DNA of 50,512 bases from Bimuria novae-zelandiae CBS 107.79 (GCA_010015655.1 ML976689.1:215227-265738); one strand, 5' to 3'. Counted from the stretch's first letter, positions 31,690 to 43,179 are shown. Made by a program: numbers and translations. The notes: generated by a model from the letters alone, not told the origin.

Positions 31690-32113
31690 TACTGTGCCTT
31701 GGCACGCTATGCACGCGCTTTTACTAGTAAATTTAGTAAAAAGCTTTTACTTTAAAAGCTTATAACTTTACATCTAGCGAATATCTTTTAACTCTTTTAA
31801 AAATAAAAAATAAAAGATTTATATAAAAGATTTTTAATAAAAAATTATATATTACGTATATTAATAAAAGTAAAAATTGGAGATTAAAAAGGTATATACG
31901 TTTACTAGTAAAAAGGCCTTTTTTAAACTTTAATAACTTTATAATATATTTATACTTACATAAACATTTATTTTGTTTATTACTACGCTATAGCTACTCT
32001 ATTTATTAAAAATTTTTTTTTTTTTGAAAATATGCTTATTTTTTCTAAATAAAAAACATTTTATATAAAACAATTATAACTTAATAACTATTACTATAAG
32101 CTATAACGTATTC

Positions 32114-32544
32114 TAGACTGGTACATGGATTGGGTCGCAAGGGTCAAAGTTGGGTCTAACTAAGCAGAACACCAAAATTATAAACTTAAACTCTCTATAA
32201 CTTTGTAAATATATAAGCTGTACTTATGCAATTTTAATATAAGGTGCGTATATATATAAATAGTAAAATATTGAATTTTAGAAAATTATATAGTGTATTA
32301 AGTCGTGCATTCTAAAAAAAGACGTAAAATATTACTAAAAGGATAATTTCTCTCCAAAATAAATATAAAATATAGACACTTTTTTAAAGTTGTATAACAT
32401 ATATATATATACACCTCGTACTAAGCTTGCATATGTATAGTCCTTATATTTAAAAAGTTATATAGAGTTTAAGTTTAGAACTTTGGTGTTCTGCTTAGTC
32501 GTACTTAACTGTGGCTTTTACGACTTAATCTATTTACTAGCCTA
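32114..32544. mobile_element. Element F: hAT-like miniature element with 8-bp target duplication
   Basis: Inverted ends TAGACTGGTACATGGATTGG (left, 32114) and TAGGCTAGTAAATAGATTAA (right, inverted, ending 32544) are flanked by acgtattc on both sides (32106-32113, 32545-32552). An 8-bp duplication is characteristic of hAT elements. It is too short to encode a transposase and is itself split by the foldback element at 32159-32499. Confidence 0.8.
32159..32499. mobile_element. Foldback/MITE-like element with about 85-bp inverted arms
   Basis: The left arm begins actaagcagaacaccaaa at 32159; the right arm is its reverse complement ending at 32499, with inner sequence such as aaacttaaactct matching for about 85 bp at roughly 80 percent identity. 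It lies inside element F. The target-site duplication is not clear. Confidence 0.75.
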
Positions 32545-32790
32545 ACGTATTCTACATGCGAGCTGCGCACCCGGGCGAGCTACGCACTTTTTCTTAGTAA
32601 CGTTAACTTACACTTCTTAATTATTACCATTATTATTAATACTATTAAAAAATAACCTACTAAAAATAATATCTAATTTAAAAAATCACTTTTTAACCTT
32701 CTAGCAGGTGCGCACGTTATACCTTAGCTTATTATACTTATTATAAAGCCTTTAGTGCTACGTACTACTCTTTCTATTATCCTTCTTATT

Positions 32791-33282
32791 TAGGCTAGTA
32801 AATGGATCAGGGTTGGGTTAGGATTGGATTATATTACATAATATTCCAACCCTAACCTAATCCTTGACCCAACTTTTTAGCACTAGTGTGGGTATAGATT
32901 AGGTTATATTATATAAGAACCTAACACTAATCTAATATATAGGTTAGGGTCACGTTACCGGCGTCTATATTAAATTTTTCTAGTTTTTATTAATTTTATA
33001 TAAGAATTATTACAAATAGTTATTATAACTAACGTTTTAAAAATATTATAATTAAGCTACACTAGCGTTAAATTATTAACGATCCTAAGAAATCCTCTAT
33101 ATACTAAACGTTAGGCCTAACCTAATAGGGTTAGCAAAACCTGATACGATTAGTATAACCTTAACCTAACCTAACTTATACCTACATTAGTATAACCCTA
33201 ACCTAACCCTAATCCAATGTCTGTGCGATCCTAACCCAATCCTAACCCAAGCTCGGTAACCCTTAATCCATTTACCAACCTA
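32791..33282. mobile_element. Element G: second hAT-like miniature element, same family as F
   Basis: Inverted ends TAGGCTAGTAAATGGATCAG (32791) and TAGGTTGGTAAATGGATTAA (right, inverted, ending 33282) match element F's ends. The 8-bp flanks ttcttatt (32783-32790) and tttttatc (33283-33290) agree at six positions and differ by two C/T transitions. The interior is rich in ggttagg/cctaacc motifs. Confidence 0.7.
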
Positions 33283-33982
33283 TTTTTATCTACTTATAAG
33301 CGCTACCTCTTTACAGGACGCTATTTTATAACTACAAACTATAGTCCTTTTATAGTAAGTAGTATTCTTCTAGCCTATATACGTATCCTTTTACGTAATT
33401 TTTACTTTATATAAGCTATATTTACCTCCTTACGCTTCTTAATTTAGACCTTTATTAGCTTAAACCTATACGCTATCTTTTATGCGCCTTTTATAAATAA
33501 TAAAAATACTTTATTTACTAGTATTAAGAGCTCTAAATAGTATTTAAAAACTTTTTTAATACTAAAGTAGACTACTTCTTAATATTATACGTATTACTAG
33601 GTATTTATAACTATTAAGGGATAAGTTTAAGTAAGAGAGCTAGTATAGTCTTTAATTATATTTTTAAATTAATTTCATACTAATTAGAAGTTAAAAGACA
33701 TTAAACTAGCGTTATAAAAGCCTTTTTTAGTTTATTCGTTATAAATTAACGTAATAAACGCGTTAATAAACTTGAGTAATAACTTAGTTTTAGTAATATA
33801 ATTAATATAAATTTATACTAGCTACTTAGCTTAGCGCGAGTACGCCTTTTTTAGTAGTAAAAAATAAACTCATATATAGTAGCTATAAGATATGTAATAA
33901 GTAGAGTAGCATATAAAAATAAATAATCGTATTATTTTTATAATATAACATAAACGTAATAAAGCTATAGCTTTTATAACTA

Positions 33983-34200
33983 TTATTATAAAAGGCTTAC
34001 TAGCTTCTTGCTAGAGCTTACTGCGCTAGCTAGTTAAGCCAAGTAGCCAAGTAGCCAAGTAGCTAAGCACGCAATCTCCCTAAACTTATAAATAGTTAGG
34101 CATCTTAGAAGAACTTTTTTTTTAATAAATTTTATTTACGAGCTCCTTAAATATTATAACTATACGCTATAGCTATCAGCCTAGTATCTTTATAACGCTT
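33983..34200 (+). repeat. Direct repeat, copy 1 (pair with 35731-35935)
   Basis: It begins ttattataaaaggcttacta and contains gctagctagttaagc, a short aagtagc tandem, aagcacgc and tttacgagctcc in the same order as copy 2, 1748 bp downstream, in the same orientation. The pair could be LTRs of a degraded retroelement or a segmental duplication. RIP prevents a decision. Confidence 0.65.
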
Positions 34201-35385
34201 TATAATATACTTATTTTATACTAGTTAATAATTATAGTAATAACCTATTTCTTACTTTTTATTAACCTTACGGGTACATTCCGTCGCTTATATTTTATAA
34301 TAACTAGACTACATAATAACTACTATGAAGTTTTTAGTAAGTAATTAATTTATAAATTATAACTTATTCTTATCTTAGTACGCGTAGCTTAAGTGCTACG
34401 TAAAAGCTTAAAATATATAGAGTTATATTAACTTTAAGGCTCTTAAGTAAATAAATATACACGACTAGGCTCTAAAGCTACTAAACTTAAATACTAAGGG
34501 CAAGCTTTATACATAATAGCTTAAGCGCTATAAGCTAAAGTCTATTACTTATAATTAACTTATAATAAAACTTATGTACTGTAAAACTAGATTTATATTC
34601 TAATTAATTTATAAAAGCTAAAGCTTATAATACTATATTTAAGTAATTAGTAAACGCTGCAGGCGCTAATTAGAGAACTTAAGAATAACCTTTATTTAAG
34701 TAATAATAATTAGAAGGAGCAGGTATAAAATATATATAAAGAGGTTACCCTACGCCTGTAGAGTAGTAGAATAATAAATATAACTATATAGCTATCTAAA
34801 TAAAATCGCGCCCACGCTAATGATGTGCTTTTAAATCTTTTAAAAATAATGGATTTACTACTAATAAAGGATTCCTTACGCTTAGTATTATAATATAACT
34901 ATAAGTAGGCTTAAAAAAAAGCTTAATAACTTATCGTAATTAGGTATAGTAATAACTTTGTTTTTAAAAAGTTATGCTCGCTAGTTTATATAGCTTAATT
35001 AAATAACTAAGTACGTAGGCATATACGCTATGCTTAAAAGGTATACTCTTAATATAAGCTATAAGTGCCTATATAAAATAAATAGCTAGTATCAATAAAA
35101 GCTTATATAATATAATCGCCTTTAGTATGCGCTTTGAGGAGAAGCTTCTTATAAGTTCTATAATAAGATTATAAGTAAGTAGATTAGTGAAATTGAAAGC
35201 TACATTTAAAAAGATTAGTAAAAGGCGTTATTAACTAAACCTAAGTATAAAGGGTAGGTAGTAAACCCTTGTCTAGTTTTTCAAAAAAAAAACATCATAG
35301 TATAGATTATAGTAAATAAATAAGCCTTTGCTAGCTAGGCGCTATAATTCTATAGTTACCTATTCTCTTCTTATTTATATACGTA

Positions 35386-35568
35386 GTTACTCGCGCGGGT
35401 CGCGTTATAAGTAAATATTTACCTATAAATATTTATTAAAGCTTTCTAGTAAAAGTGTGCTATTCCTATTTTTTTAGGTAATCGTGCAGGTCACGTTTCA
35501 AGTAGATAATTACTTTTAAATACTTATTAAAACTTTATAGTAAAAGTACGCTACTTCTATTTCTCTGT
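35386..35568 (+). repeat. Tandem duplication, about 91-bp unit, two diverged copies
   Basis: Both copies contain ggtc(g/a)cgtt, ataa(t/a)tatttacct-like sequence, tattaaa(g/a)ctt, agtaaaagt and ctattt in the same order. They differ mainly by transitions. Confidence 0.6.
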
Positions 35569-35730
35569 CTTTCTTTATAAAACTCTACATAAACTAGCTA
35601 CCAAGACTAATTACCTAATAACCTAAAAATCTAAGCTAGACGCTTTTTAAGCTTTACGCGTAAGTTTACCACCTTTTATACTTTAAGTTTCTATTTAGCT
35701 TATTTTACTACGCTTTATAAGCTAAAACAT

Positions 35731-35935
35731 TTATTATAAAAGGCTTACTAGTTCCTTACTAAAACTTACTATGCTAGCTAGTTAAGCTAAGTAGCTAAAT
35801 AGCTAAATAGCTAAATAGCTAAGCACGCGATCCCCCTAAGCCAATAAATAGCTAGGCGTCTTAGTAAAACTTCCCCTCTTTAATAGACTTTGTTTACGAG
35901 CTCCCTAATCGTTGTGACTATGCCCTATAACTATT
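35731..35935 (+). repeat. Direct repeat, copy 2 (pair with 33983-34200)
   Basis: Same order of motifs as copy 1: ttattataaaaggcttacta, gctagctagttaagc, an aatagct tandem, aagcacgc, then tttacgagctcc. It shares similarity with copy 1 over about 200 bp. Confidence 0.65.
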
Positions 35936-36009
35936 TAAAATAAGTAGCTTATATGTGCCCCGTTTATAGCGCTTTATATACGTATTAAAGTGCTTAATTT
36001 ACGCCACTT

Positions 36010-36800
36010 TAAGCTTATTTACTATTTAGCTATTCTTAAAGACTATAATTTTTTTTTATTAAGGAGGCAGATTATTTTTAGTATACTAACTAATAAGGTA
36101 CATTTTTACCTAAAAGATAATAAAAAGTAGAATCTTTTACCTTATACTACTAATACTTAGGATTATTAATATTTATTTTTTATTACTTTCTTATACCTGC
36201 TTTAGCCTCCTACGCCTCTTAAAGTTAGTAATAACCTTTTAGCTTATTAAAATTACGCCTATTATAAAACTAAAAATATTAAGATTTTCTACATTTTTAT
36301 TTTATATGCCGTACTTCGCCATAATATTTAATATAAGCTAAAACTGATTTAATATAATAGTAAAATTCTTATATATTATTCTTAAGTGGCCTAGCTTGTA
36401 ATTAAACCTTATTATAAGCTTAAATATATGCTTAATAAAGCTTAATAGCTAGTTCTTACTAAACTAGCCTTAACTACGCGTAGCTAGTAAAGTATCTACT
36501 ATATCTTAAACATGTGTAAGAATTATAGAATATTCTTACTTAGTAAGGTCTAAGATATACTAGATAATTATCTCCTTTTTTAACTTTATAAGCTTTATTA
36601 AATTTAGTTATATTTTAACATATAGAAGGATACTAGCGCGTCTATTACCTAGCGTAAATTTAGACGTATTATACATAGTAGTAACGTATTAGACTAACTA
36701 AATTTAGTTATTAAAAATAAATTATAAAGTAAGCTATATATTTGCTTCCTATAAAACACATTAACTATTGTTTTATTAAGCTATTATACGTTAATTATAA
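36010..36800 (-). pseudogene. Possible pogo-type transposase fossil, copy 1 inside E
   Basis: The plus-strand flank ttatttactatttagctat and following bases repeat at about 38085 with similar downstream structure. On the minus strand near 36300-36235 fragments such as FIIGVILIS and KVITNFKRRR resemble the block after the first catalytic Asp of Fot1-like transposases, but the DETG core is missing. Weak on its own; the parallel with copy 2 supports it. Confidence 0.4.
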
Positions 36801-36829
36801 GTTAGTATAGGCTTAGTAAAAGCACGTAG

Positions 36830-37343
36830 TGTTATAAGGATTTATACCTACCTATGCTTGTTCCGGGTTAGGGGAGAATAGGTCGAGAAGTAAAGCGCCT
36901 TAAGGATATTTAGTAGTTAAGAGCTAAAGATAATACTAGCGTGTTTATAAATAGCATAACCCTATAATAAACTATAAGATAACTAACTTAGAGATTTACT
37001 AATCTATTATAGGAGATCTACTTAAAGTATCTTAAGTTAATTATAAGGAATAGGAAAGGTATAAAGAAACTATTAAACTTTATACTATCTATATTATCTT
37101 TTACTATTATTTAAATCGTTATTATAGTCCCGATAAGACTTTATAGCCCTAAGGATCCTTATAGTCCTAGGGACTTTCATAGTCCTAAAGGACTTTTACT
37201 TACGTAGGACTTTATCACGTGACTGCTAACCTAAGCTGCCCCGCGCCTTTTTGTGTTGCCATTATTCTATTCCTTCGCCGGCCACGGTCCCATCGGTGTC
37301 TCTGACTGGTATCCTTGCCTTTAAAGTTTCCAAGATCGTAATA
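36830..37343 (-). mobile_element. Second copy of the LTR, inverted and RIP-degraded
   Basis: Read on the minus strand, it starts tattacgatc (compare TGTTACGAC in the 7183 copy), contains aggcgcggggcagctta, gcagtcacgtgat, a run of agtcc(t)...ggacta motifs, ccctaacccgga, and ends ccttataaca. All occur in the same order in the 7183-7632 copy. Flanking 5-mers (cgtag, tgttg) do not form a clean duplication. It is about 510 bp and more TpA-rich than copy 1. Confidence 0.8.
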
Positions 37344-38084
37344 TGTTGCTCGTTCGGATGTGTAGCTCGCATGTGGAATACGTTATATATAGTTATTATT
37401 ATTATATAAAGTTTTTTCAGATTATTATTAAGTAATCCCAGAGATATTAAAAGCTTAAAAAAGGCCTTTTTATTAGTGAAAATGAATATCTTTTTATCCT
37501 ATAGTTTATTTGCTTATTAATATATATAATATATAATTTTTTTTATTAACGTACTTATTAAATAAGTAACGTACATAAACGAGCAACTCACTCTAATAAG
37601 ACCGTACTAAAATTACAAGTAGCTAATTTATTTAGAACTTACTTTTACTTCGTTTTTATACATGTGCGAGTTATGTCTTGTCTTGCTATATTACCTATTT
37701 TTTGTATTTATAACTACTATATACTATCGCGTATAGTACAAGGTAAAGGCGTATATAGGCAAACGTTAAACTTTAATATTATCACTTTTAGATTAGGGAA
37801 AACTAAACTAGCGTCTTTAAACGTTTTAAAGATATTATGTTTAGTAATTACTATATTAAAAATAGTAATAAAGCATCAGAGAGTCTTAATTTTAGTAATA
37901 TACATAATATAAATATATATTAAATCCTTAGCTTAGCATCTATACGGCTTCTTTAATAGTAAATAATATCTTATATTAATTGGTTATAGAAGGTATAATA
38001 AATATAGAGATATAAAAACAGAAATAATTCTATTATCTTTATAGTACTACTAGCATTTAAGCGAGTCGTAGCTATTATAGTTAT

Positions 38085-38950
38085 TATTTATTATTTAGCT
38101 ATTCTTAGAGACTGTAATAATCTAATCACGAGGTAGGTTATTTTTTTTACTAAACAGAAAGATAATGGATACCTTAAAAGATGGTACAGGACAGAATTAC
38201 CTAGCCTATTATATTAAATTTTAAATTACTATTATTTGCTTTTAATTATTTAACTATGCGCTTTTTAGCCTACCTTAATACTTAGAGCTTATAATAATTA
38301 CTCTAGTTAATATTATACCTGTTATAAAGCTAGACTTATTACAGTTATAAACATCTTTATCTAGGATGCTATACTTAGTTTTAGTATTTATTATAAGCTA
38401 GAACTAGCTCTGCATAATTTTAGAATCCTTATAAATGGTTCTTTTATACTTTTACTTTTAATTTAACTATATTTTAAGCTCTAGCTAGCGCTTAATAAAT
38501 TTTATAGCCTAGTTTTAACTAACTAGGTCTTAATTGCGCTTAGCTAGTAAGAAATTAGCTATATTCTTTATAGTAGCAATCCAGGGCGGAAATCCTTACG
38601 TATGTAGGTTAATTATATACTAAATAATTACCTGTTCTTTTATCTTAAGTAGCTTTATTAAGTTAAATATATAATTATGTTAAAAGCTAATTATAGCGCG
38701 TTCTTAACTACGTAATTTTAAGAGACGTTATAAATAGCTACAACGTATTATTATAATAGAGTAACATCTTATTTAATAGCCTAAAATGCGAGCTATAATT
38801 AAGTTTCTTTTAATTATAGTAGCTTATAAGGTAGTTAAGATATTACGTTGTACTATAGATAATAGTACATTTTAATAGGGTCTTGACAGAGTAAGTCGCT
38901 TGTTTATATAAGTCGCTCATTTGTAAAGTACGTTATATATTTTTAATAGA
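38085..38950 (-). pseudogene. RIP-degraded pogo/Fot1-type transposase fossil, copy 2 inside E
   Basis: On the minus strand near 38370-38270 the frame reads KYSILDKDVYNCNKSSFITG then IILTRVIIISS. Fot1-like transposases have (K)YGI..DIYNFDETGF.MG at this place; the DET core is now NKS, as C-to-T/G-to-A changes would give. Its distance from the right end of E (about 740 bp) suits E's own transposase reading leftwards, with the rest displaced by later insertions. Confidence 0.6.
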
Positions 38951-39091
38951 AATGTTATTCTATTAATAATAATAAAAATTTTTGAATTAAATAAAAAGTT
39001 ATAAGACTTTAAAATCAGGGATTTTCACTAAATTTACTAGTAAAAGCGCGTGCATAGCGTGACGACGTGCATTGGCTGCCAAGGCATGGTA

Positions 39092-39675
39092 CGAGATAGT
39101 GTCGTTTCGTCCCCACTAATTTTGACCTTGCATTACCCCTCGAATTGTTTCCGGAGTCCCGTCCAAAGCAGCTGCCAGGAACTGCGCAAACGTCATCAAT
39201 GAGTACATCGATCCACCGAGGCTCGCTACTATACCATTCATGGACGACAAGCGCGAGGTGGGGAAACACTACACCCTACTAAATTCCCTTTCTCTGCCGA
39301 ATGACGCGGGCTGTGAGGGGCTCCTTCGGGCAACAAGGAACCATGTTGCCCCGGCATAAGCACCTTCTATCGTGCCGTCGATCATCGTGAGGATTTGTAG
39401 CTGCTTGATTTGTCCTGTGGCTGGAGCGTGATTAGCCCCCATTTAGCACTAGTGCGGTCCATTCCTTGTCGTTCACTGCAGCATACAGAAATCATCCCTC
39501 CTCAAGCTCTGCCGGATCCACCACCGTAAGCTACGCCATCTTTGAAGCGTATAGCGTCTGTTTGTGTGTATATATTCGTCTGTCTAGCCGCCTTCTAGGA
39601 ATGAAAACTACACGAGCTCTTTCGGGAGTCAAACTCCGCCCGTTGCGATTACTCCAGGACACGTCAATCCAGAAA
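39092..39675. promoter_or_regulatory. Egt1 upstream region, next to element E
   Basis: Non-RIP, host-like DNA of 584 bp between the end of E and the chosen Egt1 start. It must hold the Egt1 promoter. The upstream in-frame ATG at 39601 lies here. No specific site is recognised. Confidence 0.5.
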
Positions 39676-42600
39676 ATGTCTTCAAAGACTTCGACCGAAA
39701 TCATCGATATTAGGCCAGGTCCAACCGAGTTTGATGTTCTTCAAGACATCAAAGATGGCCTGCATCCTGGAGCTGGCGAGGAGAAGACTCTTCCGACCAT
39801 GCTGCTGTACGATGAAGCGGGGTTGCGGCTCTTCGAGCAAATTACTTACTTGGAAGAATACTATCTGACCAATGCGGAGATTGAAGTATTGGAGTCTTAT
39901 GCCAATCAAATGGCAGAAAGAGTTCGCCCCGGAAGTGTTATTGTTGAGCTGGGGAGCGGGTAGGAGCCCGCCCGGACATGAAGCACCACGCCTCCCGAGG
40001 CCGATACTAATTTACGAGTGCAGCAACTTACGCAAAGTCAACATCCTCTTGCAGGCTATTGAGCGCCTTGGTAAAGAAGTCGAGTACTACGCAGTCGATC
40101 TTTCCCTGCCAGAATTGGAACGAACGTTTGCCGAAATTCCAACCAGTAAGTAACCAAACTTTCATGTGTACGAGCGCTGCGTCAGCTATAGCCAACTTGT
40201 CATTCCGCAATTCCCTACGCTGATAACACTGGGCAGATTACCAGCACGTCAAGTTGAAAGGCTTATACGGCACCTATGATCACGCATTGGAGTGGCTGAA
40301 ATCTCCCAAGATCAGTGCGAAGCCCAAAGCCATCCTGTGGTTGGGTTCGAGCTTGGGTAATTTTGCCCGTTCTGAGGTCCCGTCCTTCCTCTCTGGGTTT
40401 CGCGATGCATTGCGCCCCGGTGACTCGATGCTGATCGGAATTGATTCGTGTAAAGAACCTGAGAGGGTTTTCCGTAAGCCGCTCGTATTTAAAGCATCAT
40501 ATTTGAAGTCTGCTAATCAGACCGCTTTTCGATCACAGGTGCCTACAACGACAGCGAAGGCGTCACTAGAGCTTTCACACTTAACGGACTCAAGAACGCC
40601 AACCGCATCCTGGGTCACGAAGCTTTCAAACTCGATGAGTGGGATGCTTTCGGCGAGTTCGTGGAGGAGGAAGGTTACCATCGCGCATTCGTATCTCCTC
40701 TGAAAGACGTCGTAGTCGATGGTGTTGAGCTCAAGAAGGGCGAACGCATTCGTATTGAAGAGAGCTGGAAGTTCAGCATCGATGAGATTCAGCACCTCTG
40801 GAATGAAACAGGTCTTGTCGCCAACACCGTGTTCAAGACATCCAGAGGCGATTATGGTATGCATGACCAACACAACGCTTACATGAGCAGCAATTTTAAC
40901 TCGTTTTTAGGACTTCACCTAGTCACCAAGCCTACATTCTTCTTCCCGACCAAACCAGAAGTGTACGCATCGAACCCTGTCCCCTCGATTGCTGAGTGGC
41001 AGGAGCTTTGGGCCGCTTGGGACTCCGTAACACTGAACATGGTTCCGGAAGATGACCTTCTATCCAAGCCTATCAAACTTCGAAATGCGGTCATGTTCTA
41101 TCTTGGTCACATTCCAACCTTTCTCGACATCCACCTGACCCGTGCTACTGATGGGCAACCTACTGAACCCGCCTCTTATCAAAGAATCTTCGAGCGTGGC
41201 ATCGACCCAGATGTAGAGAACCCCGAAAAGTGTCATACCCATAGCGAAATCCCAGACACGTGGCCACCACTAGCAGAAGTGGTGGCGTTCCAAAAATCTG
41301 TGCGACAGAGGACCGAAGCTTTATACGACTCGAATGCGGCACACGAGAACGCTCGTCTGTCCTGCGCTTTGTGGTTGACATTTGAACATGAGGCTATGCA
41401 CCTGGAGACTCTCCTGTACATGTTAATCCAGGGCGAAAGGGTCCTTCCTCCCCTGGGAACCGTACGGCCAGCGTTCGACGTGCTTGCTCGGCAATCGGAG
41501 AAATCTGTCGTCGAAAATCAATGGTTTACGATCCCAGAATCAGAACTCCAGGTCGGTCTCGACGATCCGGAAGAAGACAACAGTACGCGAAGGTACTTTG
41601 GGTGGGATAATGAAAAGCCTCCCCGTTCGCTGCATGTGAAGTCTTTCAAATCAAAGGCAAGGCCTATCACCAATGGCGAATATGCTGAATACCTGGTGCA
41701 AACTGGAAGAACCTCTATCCCCGCTTCCTGGTGTGAAGCTTCGGATCCGGCTGCTAAAGCGGCGATCAAGAGGGACAGAGTCGTGAATGGAGGTCATGAT
41801 AATGCCCAGGGCGTCACCAAAGGAAAATACGTCCGGACCGTCTATGGGCCCGTTCCTTTACACGATGCGCTCAACTGGCCGGTTGTAGCTTCTTACGACG
41901 AGCTAGCAAGTTGCGCTCAGTGGATGGGTGGACGTATCCCTACCATGGAGGAAGCACGGAGCATCTACAGTTTTGTGGAACACAAGAAGTCACAAGAATT
42001 TGAGAGAGCACATGGTAGCAGGATCCCAGCCGTGAACGGGTATGTGCAGATGGGTCCCTCTTTTGAGTTGTGATTAATGATTTAGCCACCTGATCAACGA
42101 CGGCGTGTCTGAGTCGCCACCATCCCGTCATTTGTCGAACGGCAACTCCAGCGCAGCGCCTGGTTCCAAGCCGCACGACCTCTTCATTGAGTTGGAGGGG
42201 ACGAACACGGCATTCCAGCACTGGCATCCTGTTTCCGTTGCCGAGAAGGGTGATAAGCTCTCCGGGCAATCGGACATGGGTGGTGCCTGGGAATGGGTGA
42301 GTTCCCCATGTTGTGGAACGCGGGTGCAACAGCATCTAACGTGATCTTCGTAGACCAGCACTGTTCTGGAGAAGCACGCCGGCTTTTCCGCCATGCCATT
42401 ATACCCGGGCTACACGGCCGACTTTTTTGGCGGCAAGCATAACATCGTGCTTGGAGGATCGTGGGCGACGCATAGTCGCATCGCCGGGCGTAAGACCTTG
42501 TGAGTATTTCGAGCAAGCACAAGCGACGGTTTCACTGATAGCAAACGCAGCGTGAATTGGTACCAGCGCAACTACCCGTAAGTGATTCATGCAGCAGCCC

Positions 42601-42678
42601 CATAGCGAGAACTTGCTTTTATGTACTGACTTGCACAGCTACGTCTGGGCCACTGCACGACTTGTGCAAGACGTGTAG
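39676..42678 (+). CDS. EGT1: Egt1: ergothioneine biosynthesis fusion protein
   Basis: Eight exons: 39676-39959, 40024-40145, 40237-40473, 40539-42039, 42086-42296, 42354-42499, 42551-42577, 42639-42678; total 855 residues with all phases matching. Domains in order: an EgtD-like SAM-dependent histidine trimethyltransferase (MLLYDEAGLRLFEQITYLEE, VELGSG|NLRKV spanning intron 1, WLGSSLGNF), a DinB-type domain with the iron-binding HEAMHLE (H-x3-H-x-E, near 498), and a C-terminal EgtB/FGE-sulfatase-type domain (NWPVVASYDEL...MGGRIPTMEEA, GGAWEW, LGGSWATH, VNWYQRNYP). It methylates histidine to hercynine and couples it to cysteine with O2, giving the sulfoxide precursor of the antioxidant ergothioneine. 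The start at 39676 fits the conserved TEIIDIR N-terminus; ATG at 39601 would add 25 residues. Exon 7 is only 27 nt. Confidence 0.93.
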
Positions 42679-43179
42679 GTGAGTGCGTGCAGCGTGCAGT
42701 GTGAATTACACGCGTCACGGGAAGACGCGTTGCTCGGGCGCATGAAATGTCGCGCTTGCGTTTGGTCGGATGAGTCGCTCTTTCCTTTCTCTGGTTCCGC
42801 GTCCCCGCTCAACCGCGCCTGTCACTCTAGAATATTCTGCAGCTCCTGATGCCAACAACCACTCATTTCACATTGTCTCGCACTGAGCTCATTCGCCTCT
42901 CTCCGCGTGCCGCTCCTTCTCCTGGGCCCCGCGTGACCCATCGCTACACTGCAGCCAGCCCTCTTGGCACCTAACGTATCTTCATCATTTATCTATAACA
43001 ATATTCACCGCAAACGCTCTGCCGTGTCGCTCGCTATTCGTCGCAGACCCGGCCCACCCATCGACTTACACCGCGAAAAGTCGCGCCCTACTCTCCGCAC
43101 CCGGCAACGAGGCAGCACTTAAAATATAAGACACCCACCTGCAACTGCCTTTGTCTCGTCGTTGCCAGTGCCAGTCGCC
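42679..43179. promoter_or_regulatory. Intergenic region upstream of the PHD-finger gene
   Basis: Pyrimidine-rich, normal composition, no coding frame with support. It probably contains the promoter and 5' UTR of the next gene. Confidence 0.45.

Larger units (their letters stand above)
31692..39089. mobile_element. Element E: 7.4-kb RIP-degraded structure bounded by pogo-like terminal repeats
   Basis: The left end (ctgtgccttggcacgctatg...) is the reverse complement of the right end (...gcgtgcatagcgtg, then ccaaggcatgg), with shared sequence tatgcacgcgcttttactag continuing inward. TA flanks both sides (31690-31691, 39090-39091). The right arm carries 17 nt that the left arm lacks. The outer 20 nt match the end of element I at 49923, which carries a pogo-type transposase. 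The size far exceeds a normal 2-kb pogo element because of internal insertions: elements F, G and the foldback, an LTR, repeats and transposase fossils. Another inverted pair (about 31835-31960 with 37440-37560) suggests that two related elements are nested. Confidence 0.75.

Noticed and set aside
32800..33260. True telomere or chromosome end.
   Set aside because: The cctaac motifs are irregular, in both orientations and enclosed by hAT-like inverted repeats, with genes on both sides.
37664..37912. Open frame of 82 codons in the AT-rich block.
   Set aside because: Low-complexity Ile/Leu/Tyr-rich translation in RIP-biased DNA; explained by base composition.
31692..39089. Starship-type giant transposon.
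   Set aside because: No tyrosine recombinase captain or cargo genes are seen; the inverted ends and TA duplication fit a pogo-like element filled with insertions.
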